In this document: piece after piece, positions 17,043-26,276 of the stretch
Layout: every line of letters starts with the position of its first letter
Position numbering within the stretch: the stretch's first letter is position 1
Source of the DNA: Flavobacterium nitrogenifigens
GTDB lineage: Bacteria > Bacteroidota > Bacteroidia > Flavobacteriales > Flavobacteriaceae
Direction: 5' to 3'
Length of the DNA stretch: 64,000 nucleotides
Assembly: GCF_003254565.1 (NCBI RefSeq)
Contig: NZ_QJRI01000173.1
Coordinates: forward strand, 147,555 to 211,554
The notes under the pieces: generated by a model
What the model saw: the letters and a program-made list of their open reading frames with translations, nothing else
The model's database searches: none
What the model was told of the DNA's origin: nothing
Program-made: the position numbers and the translations under genes

Positions 17043-18599
17043 TTATTGTTTAATTAAATTCAGCATTATAACATCATTTTCGTTGATTTTAAATTCTCTA
17101 CTGAAAGTTCCTTTTCCGTCAATTGTAATTTTTTCTGTCGAAATGGGCGTGCCGTTATTTTTCTCTTTTATGGAATTGACTTGCTCACGTGTTAACTGAC
17201 TCGGTTTATTCATCGCCAGATAATCCGCGTAAGCGTCATTTACTTTGTAACCTACCTTGTAAATTTCTAAAAGATATTTTCCTTTTTGCATTCCGTCAAC
17301 TTCAACTTTCACTTTTCCTTTTTCTTTTGATGGAAGGTCTTTAATGTAATAGGTTTGATTCAATTCTTTATCGCCTGGATGTGTATTCGTAAAATCCCAA
17401 AGTAAAACCTGAACATCACCTTTTGCATTTTTGGAAGTCCAAGAAGCTTTATCTGAGTTTTGAAGTTCTGTTTCTCCTAATTTATTCATTAAATAATAAG
17501 AGAAATAGGCTGGTTTTTTAATTCCCTGCGTATTCAATAATCCGAAACCTCCGTGGAAAGGCGTAAATCTTGGTCCCGCTTCTTCAAAAATATCAGTAAA
17601 AACCCAATAGGACATTGAGTTTGCCGCATTTCCAACTTGTTTTAATTTCTGTAAAATATACGCTGCCGAATGATAACTATCGTGAATTGGATCTGCTGGC
17701 GTATAAGATGTACTCCATTCTGTATAATGCAATTCCAGATTTGGTTTTGCCGATTCCGTAATCAACTTTCTAGAATTGATAATTTCACCACTCACACTCC
17801 ATTCGTCCTGATTTAAAATCGTTCCCGAAGTTCCGAATTCGTCCAAATATCCGTGTTTTACTCCATAAGTATGTGTTGAAACAAAATCCATTGGGACGTT
17901 ATTCTTCGCACAAAAATCAATTGTTTCAGCAACCCAAGCAGAACCAGCTGTTGCAGGTCCACCAACTTTGTAAGCTGGATTTACTGCTTTTACACCGCGA
18001 GTGGCGTAATCGTATAATTTATAATATTCTTGCTGTGTGCTGCTCCAAAATCCAGGTGAAAGATTTGGTTCGTTCCAAACTTCAAAATACCATGTTTTTA
18101 CTTCTTCGTCTCCATAACGCTCTTTAAAATGCTGGGTTAGATTCTTAACTAAATCTTCCCATTTTTTATAATCTTTTGGAGGTGTTACATTTCCTTTCCA
18201 CCAGAAAATAGTTTCTTTTCCGCTTGCTAATGCATTAGGCATAAAACCTAATTCTACGAACGGTTTCATTTTTAAACTCACAATATAATCGAACAAAACG
18301 TCTACATATTGGTAATTGTATTCTGGATTTCCTTTTTCGTCTTCACGATAAACGGCCATATCATCAGACAATAAACCATGAAAACGGATGTATTTAAAAT
18401 CGCATTCTTTTTTCACCAATGCCAATTGCTGTTGCCAGTCGGCTCTCAAACCTTCGTTTGCTCTTCCGGCACCGATGCATTCTTTGAACATGGTGTTTAA
18501 TTTTCCTGCTTCTTTTTTATAATCCACTTTTATCGTTCGGTTTTGTGCCATCAAATGGACTGAACTAAATAAAACTGCTACTATTAAAAGTTTTTTCAT
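17043..18599 (-). CDS. GH39 family glycosidase (beta-xylosidase or alpha-L-arabinofuranosidase)
   Basis: A 518-residue secreted enzyme; the signal peptide ends at SSVHLMAQ. GH39 features: acid/base Glu177 in FEVWNEPNLSPGF, THTYGVKHGY, nucleophile Glu294 in LHYTEWSTSY. The family is retaining and usually acts on beta-xylosides, with some arabinofuranosidases. In a xyloglucan locus it might remove arabinofuranose or xylose side residues, a job done by GH43 in Bacteroides (inference). I begin at ATG 18599 (MKKLLIVAV); the longer reading starts with a GTG inside a 36-bp palindrome and lacks a usable signal peptide. Confidence 0.9.
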   Translation of the reverse strand: MKKLLIVAVLFSSVHLMAQNRTIKVDYKKEAGKLNTMFKECIGAGRANEGLRADWQQQLALVKKECDFKYIRFHGLLSDDMAVYREDEKGNPEYNYQYVDVLFDYIVSLKMKPFVELGFMPNALASGKETIFWWKGNVTPPKDYKKWEDLVKNLTQHFKERYGDEEVKTWYFEVWNEPNLSPGFWSSTQQEYYKLYDYATRGVKAVNPAYKVGGPATAGSAWVAETIDFCAKNNVPMDFVSTHTYGVKHGYLDEFGTSGTILNQDEWSVSGEIINSRKLITESAKPNLELHYTEWSTSYTPADPIHDSYHSAAYILQKLKQVGNAANSMSYWVFTDIFEEAGPRFTPFHGGFGLLNTQGIKKPAYFSYYLMNKLGETELQNSDKASWTSKNAKGDVQVLLWDFTNTHPGDKELNQTYYIKDLPSKEKGKVKVEVDGMQKGKYLLEIYKVGYKVNDAYADYLAMNKPSQLTREQVNSIKEKNNGTPISTEKITIDGKGTFSREFKINENDVIMLNLIKQ

Positions 18600-18620
18600 C
18601 TGGAAATGGTTTTGTTTATT

Positions 18621-18656
18621 TTTAGCCACTCCCGATAGCTATCGGGAGTGGCTAAA
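18621..18656. repeat. 36-bp perfect palindrome (TCCCGATAGCTATCGGGA core)
   Basis: TTTAGCCACTCCCGATAG is followed directly by its exact reverse complement, with no loop. It lies just upstream of the GH39 start and could form a cruciform or act as an operator or terminator. CCCGATAGCTATCGGG-type words are a common repeat in flavobacterial genomes. Confidence 0.8.
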
Positions 18657-18680
18657 TATTTTATTTTCTAACTATATGTT

Positions 18681-18700
18681 AGACGCACTGCAGTGCGTCT
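18681..18700. repeat. 20-bp palindrome AGACGCACTGCAGTGCGTCT, copy 1
   Basis: Perfect palindrome, followed by CTACAGA. An identical 27-base block occurs at 47836-47862, 29 kb away, so this is a dispersed repeat. Confidence 0.8.
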
Positions 18701-18736
18701 CTACAGATTACGTTGTGTATAATCATTGTGTTGAGT

Positions 18737-18769
18737 AAACCCGACAGGTTTTTAAAACCTGTCGGGTTT
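18737..18769. repeat. CCCGACAGG hairpin, third copy
   Basis: AAACCCGACAGGTTT..AAAACCTGTCGGGTTT; same family as 8087-8119 and 8306-8338. It directly follows the GH97 stop on the minus strand and may act as an attenuating terminator inside the PUL. Confidence 0.8.
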
Positions 18770-18782
18770 GAGAAATTAATAA

Positions 18783-20789
18783 TTATAGCTTTTTAAATCT
18801 CACTGCTCCACCGCCAGCTCCACCTAATTTCAATTGTAATTTATCTGAAGCTTTTACTATTTTCTTAGAAATTGCTACTGCTTCTGGATTATGCGTTTGA
18901 TCTGTTCCTTCGGCATCAACATAAATCTGAGCTTCGTAAGTCGCACTTGGATCTAAGAATGATAATGAAACTTCTACATTTCTAGGTTTTTCATTTGTTA
19001 AAGTTCCTAGATACCAATCGGCACTATTTCTGTCTTTTCTTGCTGTTGTGATGTATTCGCCAATTTTTCCTTCTAAGATTTTAGTGTCTTCCCAATCTGT
19101 TGGAACATCTTTTAAGAATTGTAAAGCTGGTTTTCCTTCGTAGTTTTCTGGAAGATCTGCCAACATCTGGATTGGAGAGTAAATCGTTACATACAATGCC
19201 AATTGCTGTCCAACTGTTCCTTGGATTCTTTTTCCAGGATAACCTTGTTTTACCTCAACATCAAAAATTCCAGGTGTAAAATCCATTGGGCCAGAAAGCA
19301 ATCTTGTAAACGGAATAATACTTAAATGGTTTGGCGGATTTCCTTCACTCCAAGCATTATATTCTTGTCCTCGCGCTGCTTCTCTGGAAACCATGTTTGG
19401 ATACGTTCTTCTTTCTCCCGTATCTTTTATCGATTCGTGGTATAAAACGGCTAAATCATATTGCGCCGCTTTTTCTAAAATATATCTGAAATAGTTCACT
19501 CCAAATTGTCCAAAGTGCATTTGTTTCATATTCAGTTTCGAACCCACGTGACCAATTTTTACGGTATGAATTCCAAGTTTTTTGTACAAAGCAAAACCTT
19601 CGTCAACTTCTTTTAAATAGTTAATTAAGTTTGAACCTGTTTCGTGATAACCGATTAATTCGATATTCTTTTTCTTTCCGTATTCGACTACTTTTTCAAG
19701 ATCGAAATTGTCTGCGCTTTTTGTAAAACTGAACATGTGCATACGGTTTTCATACCAACCCGGTGTCCAACCTTTGTTCCAACCTTCGATTAATAAATGA
19801 TTGAAACCTTCTTTTGCTGTAAAGTCGATATACTCTTCAGCGTGTTTTGTAGTTGCTCCTTGTTTGTCGCTTTCCCAGAAAGTATATTTCCCAATATGCA
19901 TTCCCCACCAAATTCCTAAATATTTGTATGGTTTGAAATAACTGTTTGTATTCTTTAATTTGTTTGGCTCGTTTAAGTTTAAAACCAAATAAGAAGTAAT
20001 CAATTCTCCTGGATTTTCTCCTATTTGAAGCGTTCTCCAAGAAGAAGTAAACGAATCTTTTACGCGAACTTTAACTCCATCAGGCCACGGCACCAAATCC
20101 GACTTTAATTCTGTTCCTTTATTATTGACCAAAGTCATACTGGCAAAATCGATCAGGTTTGCTTCGTGGAAACTTAACGCTAATCCGCTTTTACTTTCTA
20201 TTGTTAATGGAGTTAAAACGGTATCTAAAGTGCTAACTGGCGCATCTTTGAAAAGATATTCGTCACGGTTTTCTCTGTTTGCCGGAATCCACCAAGCCTT
20301 TCCATCTTCTTTTAAGTTGAAAGTTGTTTTTTCATCCATGATGAAAATACTGTCTTTTACATTTTGTTTTGGATAAACATATCTAAAAGCCACTCCGTCA
20401 TCAAAAGCACGAAACTGAATTTGTAATTTTCTTTTGTTTCCTGTTTTTTGCTGCAAATAAACAACCAATTGATTGTAATGGTTTCTAATATTTTTCTTTT
20501 CTCCCCAAACTTGTTCCCAAGTTTCATCAAACGTAGAAGTTTTTGCTCCTTTTATTTCAAAGTTTGTGCTTAAATCTTCGTTTCCTTTCAATACAAATCC
20601 CATATCAGAAGGAGAAATTACTTCTGTCTTTCCGTGAGAAACTGCGTATTTTGGAGCATTTTTTACCAGCTCAAATTTGATTGTATTCTTTCCGTTTGGC
20701 GATGCCAATTCGTAAGCGTTTTTCGTTTTTTGACTGTAGCCTATTGCTATAGAAAACAATGCGGCTGGGAGAATTAGATAGTTTTTCAT
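18783..20789 (-). CDS. GH97 glycosidase of the SusB-like inverting type
   Basis: A 668-residue secreted enzyme; the signal peptide ends at AIGYSQ. GH97 architecture: N-terminal beta-sandwich, (beta/alpha)8 barrel, C-terminal beta domain. Three glutamates, Glu383 (GYHETGSN), Glu452 (LYHESIKDTG) and Glu476 (AARGQEYNAW), have exactly the spacing of SusB Glu439, Glu508 and Glu532 (69 and 24 residues), and VKIGHVGSK replaces the VDF-type nucleophile motif of retaining GH97. It should therefore be an inverting alpha-glucosidase-type enzyme. That is unexpected for xyloglucan, so it may broaden the substrate range of the locus. Confidence 0.92.
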   Translation of the reverse strand: MKNYLILPAALFSIAIGYSQKTKNAYELASPNGKNTIKFELVKNAPKYAVSHGKTEVISPSDMGFVLKGNEDLSTNFEIKGAKTSTFDETWEQVWGEKKNIRNHYNQLVVYLQQKTGNKRKLQIQFRAFDDGVAFRYVYPKQNVKDSIFIMDEKTTFNLKEDGKAWWIPANRENRDEYLFKDAPVSTLDTVLTPLTIESKSGLALSFHEANLIDFASMTLVNNKGTELKSDLVPWPDGVKVRVKDSFTSSWRTLQIGENPGELITSYLVLNLNEPNKLKNTNSYFKPYKYLGIWWGMHIGKYTFWESDKQGATTKHAEEYIDFTAKEGFNHLLIEGWNKGWTPGWYENRMHMFSFTKSADNFDLEKVVEYGKKKNIELIGYHETGSNLINYLKEVDEGFALYKKLGIHTVKIGHVGSKLNMKQMHFGQFGVNYFRYILEKAAQYDLAVLYHESIKDTGERRTYPNMVSREAARGQEYNAWSEGNPPNHLSIIPFTRLLSGPMDFTPGIFDVEVKQGYPGKRIQGTVGQQLALYVTIYSPIQMLADLPENYEGKPALQFLKDVPTDWEDTKILEGKIGEYITTARKDRNSADWYLGTLTNEKPRNVEVSLSFLDPSATYEAQIYVDAEGTDQTHNPEAVAISKKIVKASDKLQLKLGGAGGGAVRFKKL

Positions 20790-20833
20790 GTTTTTTGGTA
20801 TTATATTTTTTGCCTAAATGCTGGCTATATTTT

Positions 20834-20980
20834 TTAACATATAGAAACATAGTTTATTGGAATTTTTAAAAGAGGCGTTTCACTTGTTTAAATTCACATA
20901 GCTTTCTATGTGTGAGAAACTAGTTTCTTTCCAATTTCTTTTATTCAAAAACAAAAATCTATGTTTCTATGTGTTTAAAT
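20834..20980. mobile_element. MITE-like repeat, copy 1 (downstream of GH31)
   Basis: About 145 bp with inverted ends related to AAACACATAGAAACATAG / CTATGTTTCTATGTGTTT. The interior has GGCGTTTCACTTGTTTAAAT, TTCACATAGC and GAAACTAGTTTCTTT. A second copy, colinear through most of its length, lies at 23491-23636. No ORF. It could be a MITE or a fold-back repeat; no target duplication was established by eye. Confidence 0.65.
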
Positions 20981-20990
20981 ATTTTTTTTT

Positions 20991-21049
20991 GCCACGAATT
21001 GCACTAATTTCCGCGAATTAAATTTGTGATAATTCGTGCAATTAGTGGC
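20991..21049. repeat. GCCACGAATTGCAC / GTGCAATTAGTGGC palindrome
   Basis: Near-perfect inverted repeat with A/T-rich centre, ending 8 bases before the stop of the GH31 gene (minus strand). Likely a hairpin at the end of the GH31 coding region, of the kind frequent between flavobacterial genes. Confidence 0.65.
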
Positions 21050-21057
21050 TAACTTTT

Positions 21058-23457
21058 TTATTTTGCCCACTCTGTTTTAAAAGTGGTTTTTCCGTTTAAT
21101 GGATTTGCTACTACATCAAAATTGTTTCCGTTTTTATTCACTTTTATTTCTTGTACCGCATCGCCTTCAGGTAAAAATACTTTGGCTGTTGCCGAAGTCG
21201 TTTTATCGCTTGCAAATACTTTTAAGGTCAATTTGCTCCAATCCATATCTTTTGTAGACTGCGCTAAACCGATGTGCGGAATTGCTGTTCCATCTTTTAC
21301 TAAAACTACGATTGGCACTTCGCCTGCTTTGATTTTATGCCAGCCCGATTGGTACACTTTTTTAGTTTGGTAATCAATCCAAGTCCCTTCTGGAAGGTAC
21401 ACGTCTCTTTCTTCAACTTCTTCAAAAAGCGGTGCAACTAAGATACTTGAACCAAATAAATACTGATTATCCACTAACCAAGCTCCCGGATCGTTTGGAT
21501 ATTCTACAAATAAAGCACGCATCATTGGCAATCCTTTTTGAGAACTTTCTTTTGCTTGAGCGTAGATATATGGCATCAATTCGTAACGCATATTATCTGC
21601 CTTTCTAAATCCTTCTAAGAATTCTTTGCTGTACAACCAAGGTTCACGAGGCGGTTCTCCGTGGCTTCTTACGTGAGATGTAAACATTCCAAACGGTGTC
21701 CATCTTCTGTAAATATTCTCAGGAGATTTTGTGGCAAAACCTCCAACATCATGACTCCAGAAACTGAATCCGCTTAGTCCTAATGAAAGTCCACCTCGTA
21801 ATTCAGCCGACATTGCTCCGTTTGTAGTTTCAGAATCTCCTCCCCAATGTAAAGGGTAACGCTGTGATCCTGCCCAAGTACTTCTTGCCCAGATTAAAGT
21901 ATATCCTTTTTCTTTTTGCGTGATTTCTGCAACAGCTTTATTATAACGTAACGGATATAAATTATGCTCATAGAAACCAGTTCTTCCCGAATGATAAATT
22001 CCGTCTGGCGGAGCTGCTTCTCCAAAATCTACTTTGAAAACTGCTACGCCTTCATCAAATAACTTTTTCAATTTTCCTTGATACCAAGAAATGGTTTCTG
22101 GATTTGAGAAATCTAGAACAGCATCTTCATAAGGAAGATTTCCTTTTCTGTCTCTTACGGCTAAGTTTTTATCCATAATTTCTGGAAATAAAGTATTCTT
22201 TGGCGTAAAATAAGGCAACTGCCAAAGACAAACCTGGAAACCGTCTTTCTTTAAATCAGACATCATTTTTGTAGCATCTGGGAAACGAGATTTTGCAAAC
22301 TCGTAGTTATTTCTCCAATCTACATCAAACCAGCCTGTATCAAAGTGAATTACATCGGTTGGAATTTTGTATTTACGCAAATCTCTGGCAACATCACGTC
22401 CTTCTTTTTCTGAGAAATAGGTAATACGGCTCATCCAAAAACCGAAAGACCAAAGTGGTGGCATAGCTGCTTTTCCTGTCAAATTGGTATATTGATCTAA
22501 AATATCTTTTGGTTCTCCGATAAAGAAAAACAAATCGGCTTCGTCGTCTCCAATATACATTTCGTTGGCACTTGAAAAGTATTTTCCAAAGTCCACTGTA
22601 ATTGGTGTTGAATGATGCATGAAAACTCCGTAACCTCGGCTACTCATGTAAAACGGAATTGGTTTGTACATGGTTTCATTTTGGATTCCGTTTGCATCAT
22701 CGGTCCATAAAACTACTTTTGAACCGCGTTTGTTGAATTGTGTGAAAGATTCTCCGCAACCAAATATTTTTTCGTCTGGTTCTAAACTGAAAGCCGCGCC
22801 CATACTTCTTGAATAATCGCTATTTCTGCGAACATAGGAAAATGGAAGCGTTGGTGTATACGTGTTTTTAAAGTCCGTATCGTGAAGTGTGCTTGTCAGC
22901 AGTTTTCCTTTTTCATCGTAGATTTTTACGTGCCAAGGTTTTGTCAAAATTTCAACTCTTCCGTGTTTGCTAGTATAACTGTGACCACCTTCAATTTTAG
23001 CATATTTCCATAATTCTGGGTGATTTGGCGCAACGCCGTCAACTAGCATTAAAGACTCTTTTTGCGGATGAAATTGTGGCCCTGAAGTCGTTTTGATACG
23101 AAGGGTTCTGTCTGAAACAAACTGAATTTCGAATGGCAAAACAGGAGATTCTGCGTATTCTGTTGTTGGAAATTCGTTTGCTTTTTCCACATCTGGTTTC
23201 ATCATCATGTTGTTGAAAGCCTGACGTGTTTTATAATTGTATCTCAAATATTTGATGGTTCCTTTTCCCGTTGCAGGATCAAAAGAAGCCAGTTCGTCTG
23301 CAAAATAAAAGGTGTTCAGATAGTTCTGAAAATCTTTACTGATATCTATTGGCGCATTCAGCACATCTGCGTTCTGAATTTGAGCTGATGCTTTTGGCAT
23401 CAAAACAAATCCAAGCATAAAAGCCGAAAACAATGTGGTTAGTTGTCTGTTTTTCAT
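21058..23457 (-). CDS. GH31 alpha-xylosidase (YicI-like)
   Basis: A 799-residue secreted enzyme; the signal peptide ends at PKASAQ. GH31 features: nucleophile Asp477 in VAVFKVDFGEAAP, acid/base Asp541 in LHWGGDSETTNG, and FWSHDVGGFATKSPENIYRRW, the YicI-like variant associated with alpha-xylosidase rather than alpha-glucosidase. It would remove alpha-1,6-xylose from the non-reducing end of xyloglucan oligosaccharides, before GH3 removes the exposed glucose. The gene has one copy of a MITE-like repeat on each side. Confidence 0.94.
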   Translation of the reverse strand: MKNRQLTTLFSAFMLGFVLMPKASAQIQNADVLNAPIDISKDFQNYLNTFYFADELASFDPATGKGTIKYLRYNYKTRQAFNNMMMKPDVEKANEFPTTEYAESPVLPFEIQFVSDRTLRIKTTSGPQFHPQKESLMLVDGVAPNHPELWKYAKIEGGHSYTSKHGRVEILTKPWHVKIYDEKGKLLTSTLHDTDFKNTYTPTLPFSYVRRNSDYSRSMGAAFSLEPDEKIFGCGESFTQFNKRGSKVVLWTDDANGIQNETMYKPIPFYMSSRGYGVFMHHSTPITVDFGKYFSSANEMYIGDDEADLFFFIGEPKDILDQYTNLTGKAAMPPLWSFGFWMSRITYFSEKEGRDVARDLRKYKIPTDVIHFDTGWFDVDWRNNYEFAKSRFPDATKMMSDLKKDGFQVCLWQLPYFTPKNTLFPEIMDKNLAVRDRKGNLPYEDAVLDFSNPETISWYQGKLKKLFDEGVAVFKVDFGEAAPPDGIYHSGRTGFYEHNLYPLRYNKAVAEITQKEKGYTLIWARSTWAGSQRYPLHWGGDSETTNGAMSAELRGGLSLGLSGFSFWSHDVGGFATKSPENIYRRWTPFGMFTSHVRSHGEPPREPWLYSKEFLEGFRKADNMRYELMPYIYAQAKESSQKGLPMMRALFVEYPNDPGAWLVDNQYLFGSSILVAPLFEEVEERDVYLPEGTWIDYQTKKVYQSGWHKIKAGEVPIVVLVKDGTAIPHIGLAQSTKDMDWSKLTLKVFASDKTTSATAKVFLPEGDAVQEIKVNKNGNNFDVVANPLNGKTTFKTEWAK

Positions 23458-23490
23458 GAGTTAGTTTTATTCTTTATATATCTTAAAATC

Positions 23491-23636
23491 TTTTAAACAC
23501 ATAGAATCATAGCTCATCGGAGTCTTTAAAAAGGCGTTTCACTTGTTTAAATTCACATAGCTATGTGTTAGAAACTAGTTTCTTTTAATTTTCTTTTTCA
23601 CAAACAAAAAATCTATGTTTCTATGTGTTTAAAATT
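23491..23636. mobile_element. MITE-like repeat, copy 2 (upstream of GH31)
   Basis: About 145 bp with ends TTAAACACATAGAATCATAG and CTATGTTTCTATGTGTTTAA, inner GGCGTTTCACTTGTTTAAAT and TTAGAAACTAGTTTCTTTTA. It matches 20834-20980 in order and orientation. Together the copies bracket GH31, so recombination between them could delete or amplify it. Confidence 0.65.
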
Positions 23637-23652
23637 TAACGTATTATAATTA

Positions 23653-26139
23653 TCATTCAGCTGTAATTACAATTGTAGCTTGTTTTAGCCCATTCGCTTT
23701 AGCAGTCAATTCCAATCTTCCAGATTGATCTCCAGATTGTACAATAACTAAACATTTTCCAGCCAAAGCGGTATGTTTATTTCCTTTATACGATTCGTGG
23801 CTAACCGGATCTCCGCTGCAAACACCTACTATTTTTCCGTTTCCTTTTAAAGAGAAATTAATTTCGTTATTTGCATTTGGTGCAATTGTTCCTTTATCGT
23901 CTAAAATATCAACTGTGATAAATGACAAATCGTTTTTGTCTGCTTTAATGGTACTTCTATCCGCAGTCAGTTTTAATTGAGAAGGATTTCCAGCCGTTTT
24001 AATTTCTTTTTCTAAAACTACTTTTCCGTCTTTACGAGAAATCGCTTTTAAAGTTCCTGCTTCAAAAGGAATTCTCCACATTACGTGTAAATCGTCTCCT
24101 TTTTTACTTCTTTTTCCAACTGATTTTCCATTTACAAAAAGCTCCACCTCATCAGCTTTATTGTAATAGGCCCAAACATCAACAGTTTGTCCAGCTTTCC
24201 AATTCCAATGTGGGAAAATGTGAAGAACGGTTTTGTCTGTCCATTCGCTTTGGTACATATAATACACATCTTTCGGGAAACCGGCTAAATCAACAATTCC
24301 GAAATACGAACTTACAGATGGCCATTCGTACGGAGTTGGTTCTCCAATATAATCGAAACCTGTCCAAACGTACATGCCCGCTAAGAAATCATGTTTTTTG
24401 ATGATTTTCCAAGTGGCTTCATGTGTTGAACCCCACGGAGTCTGTACCTGATCGTAAGCTGAAACGGTATTTCCTGGATTTCCTTCTGTAAATTTAAGAT
24501 CCCATCTTACTGGCCATTTTTTGATAGTATCTGAAACGGCATCGTAATATCCTCTTGTCTGTAAACCTGAAGTAGTTTCAGTTGCGATGAAAGGTGTATT
24601 TGGGAAATTCTTCAAATGATGTTCGAATGTCTGATGTGCGTAATTGTATCCGATTAAATCTAAAACTCCAGATCCCGCAAGCGGATTAATCGAAACATTT
24701 TTTTTCTCAAATTGCAAAGTCACAGCATCAATATTCATGTTTACTGGCGGATTCATTCCAGCAGTCAACGGACGTGTTTTATCATATTGACGTGTAATTG
24801 CGGCCAATTCTTTTGCAATTTCAATACCTGTTTCATTCCATTGTTCTGGAATTTCATTTCCGATACTCCACATAAAAATACTGGCATGATTTCGGTCGCG
24901 CAACAATTGATCGGTTAGATCTTGTTTGTGCCATTTGTCCCAATCATTTGCATAATCGTATTTCGTTTTGTTTTGTTTCCACATATCAAAAGCTTCATCC
25001 ATAACAATGAAACCCATTTTATCGCAAAGCTCTAAAAGCTCTGGAGCAGGCGGATTATGAGAAGTTCTGATTCCGTTTACGCCCATTTCCTTCAAAATCT
25101 CTAACTGACGCTCGATGGCGCGAGTATTAATTGCAGAACCCAACGGACCTAAATCGTGGTGCATACAAACACCTTTTATTTTGACCTGTTTTCCATTCAA
25201 AATAAAACCTTTATTCAAATCGAATTTGAAGTCTCTGATTCCGAAAGTGGTTTTATATTGATCAATGATTTTATCGTCAAGCGAAATTTCGGTAACTGCT
25301 GTGTACAATTCCGGTTTTTCATCTGACCATAAAATCGGATTTTCAACTACTGCCGATTGATTGAGCGTTTGATTTTCGTTGGCATTGATGGTTATATCTT
25401 GAGTAACTGAGGTTACTTTTTTGTCTTCTTTAAAAATAGTAGTCGTTACAGTTGCCTTTTTACCTGCTGCATATTGATTTTTTATTGTTGTTTCGATACT
25501 TACAGAAGCTTTTTCGGCTGTAACTTTTGGAGTTGTAATGTATGTTCCCCATTGTCCCACATGAAGTTTGTCTGTTGTTTCGATCCAGACATTTCTAAAA
25601 ATTCCTGAACCCGAATACCAACGTGAATTAGGCTGTTTTGAATTGTCAACCTTAACAATTATTTCGTTGTTTTTGTCTCCGTAATTCAAATACGGTGACA
25701 TATCATATTGAAAACCTATATATCCGTTTGGGCGTTTTCCTAAATAATGACCATTTACCCAAACTTCACTATTTCTATATACTCCGTCAAAAGTAATAGA
25801 AGTTATTTTTGTGCTGTCTTCTGCAGCGACTTTAAATGTTTTTTTGTACCAGCCTAAACCTCCATTAAGCGATCCTCCGCCATAACCGCCAGGACTTTTT
25901 TCATCAAATTTTCCTTCGATGCTCCAATCATGAGGAACGTCTAAAGTTCTCCATTTTGTTGAAGTTCCAATAGTATCTTTATCGACAATACTATCATTTA
26001 GATGGAAACTCCAATCTGCATTAAAAGAAACTTTTCGGTTTACAAACGCATCTTCTTTTTTAGAGCAGGAATTCAAGAAAAAAACTCCAATTGCGATTGC
26101 CCATAAACTTATGTTTTTTATGTTTTTTCTAATATGCAT
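23653..26139 (-). CDS. GH2 beta-galactosidase (lipoprotein)
   Basis: An 828-residue enzyme with lipobox Cys25 (FFLNSCSKKED). GH2 order: sugar-binding jelly roll (NADWSFHLND, VPHDWSIEG, RWYSGSGIFRNVW), Ig-like domain, TIM barrel with GVNGIRTSHNPP, acid/base Glu429 in FMWSIGNEIPEQW and nucleophile Glu521 in PFIATETTSG, then DUF4982-like and Ig-like C-terminal parts (ADEVELFVNGKSVGKRS). GH2 members act on beta-galactosides, glucuronides or mannosides; here removal of beta-1,2-galactose from xyloglucan after defucosylation is the natural role (inference from context). Confidence 0.93.
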   Translation of the reverse strand: MHIRKNIKNISLWAIAIGVFFLNSCSKKEDAFVNRKVSFNADWSFHLNDSIVDKDTIGTSTKWRTLDVPHDWSIEGKFDEKSPGGYGGGSLNGGLGWYKKTFKVAAEDSTKITSITFDGVYRNSEVWVNGHYLGKRPNGYIGFQYDMSPYLNYGDKNNEIIVKVDNSKQPNSRWYSGSGIFRNVWIETTDKLHVGQWGTYITTPKVTAEKASVSIETTIKNQYAAGKKATVTTTIFKEDKKVTSVTQDITINANENQTLNQSAVVENPILWSDEKPELYTAVTEISLDDKIIDQYKTTFGIRDFKFDLNKGFILNGKQVKIKGVCMHHDLGPLGSAINTRAIERQLEILKEMGVNGIRTSHNPPAPELLELCDKMGFIVMDEAFDMWKQNKTKYDYANDWDKWHKQDLTDQLLRDRNHASIFMWSIGNEIPEQWNETGIEIAKELAAITRQYDKTRPLTAGMNPPVNMNIDAVTLQFEKKNVSINPLAGSGVLDLIGYNYAHQTFEHHLKNFPNTPFIATETTSGLQTRGYYDAVSDTIKKWPVRWDLKFTEGNPGNTVSAYDQVQTPWGSTHEATWKIIKKHDFLAGMYVWTGFDYIGEPTPYEWPSVSSYFGIVDLAGFPKDVYYMYQSEWTDKTVLHIFPHWNWKAGQTVDVWAYYNKADEVELFVNGKSVGKRSKKGDDLHVMWRIPFEAGTLKAISRKDGKVVLEKEIKTAGNPSQLKLTADRSTIKADKNDLSFITVDILDDKGTIAPNANNEINFSLKGNGKIVGVCSGDPVSHESYKGNKHTALAGKCLVIVQSGDQSGRLELTAKANGLKQATIVITAE

Positions 26140-26276
26140 AGGTACTTTTTATTTTTTGGAATTTGAAGATAGAAATAAAAAACGGTTTCGTTTATTTCTC
26201 CGTAAAACAACTTAAGTCTCAGTCTTAAAGAGCAATACAAAATACCTTTAAGACTGAAACTTCAAAACTAACTAAC

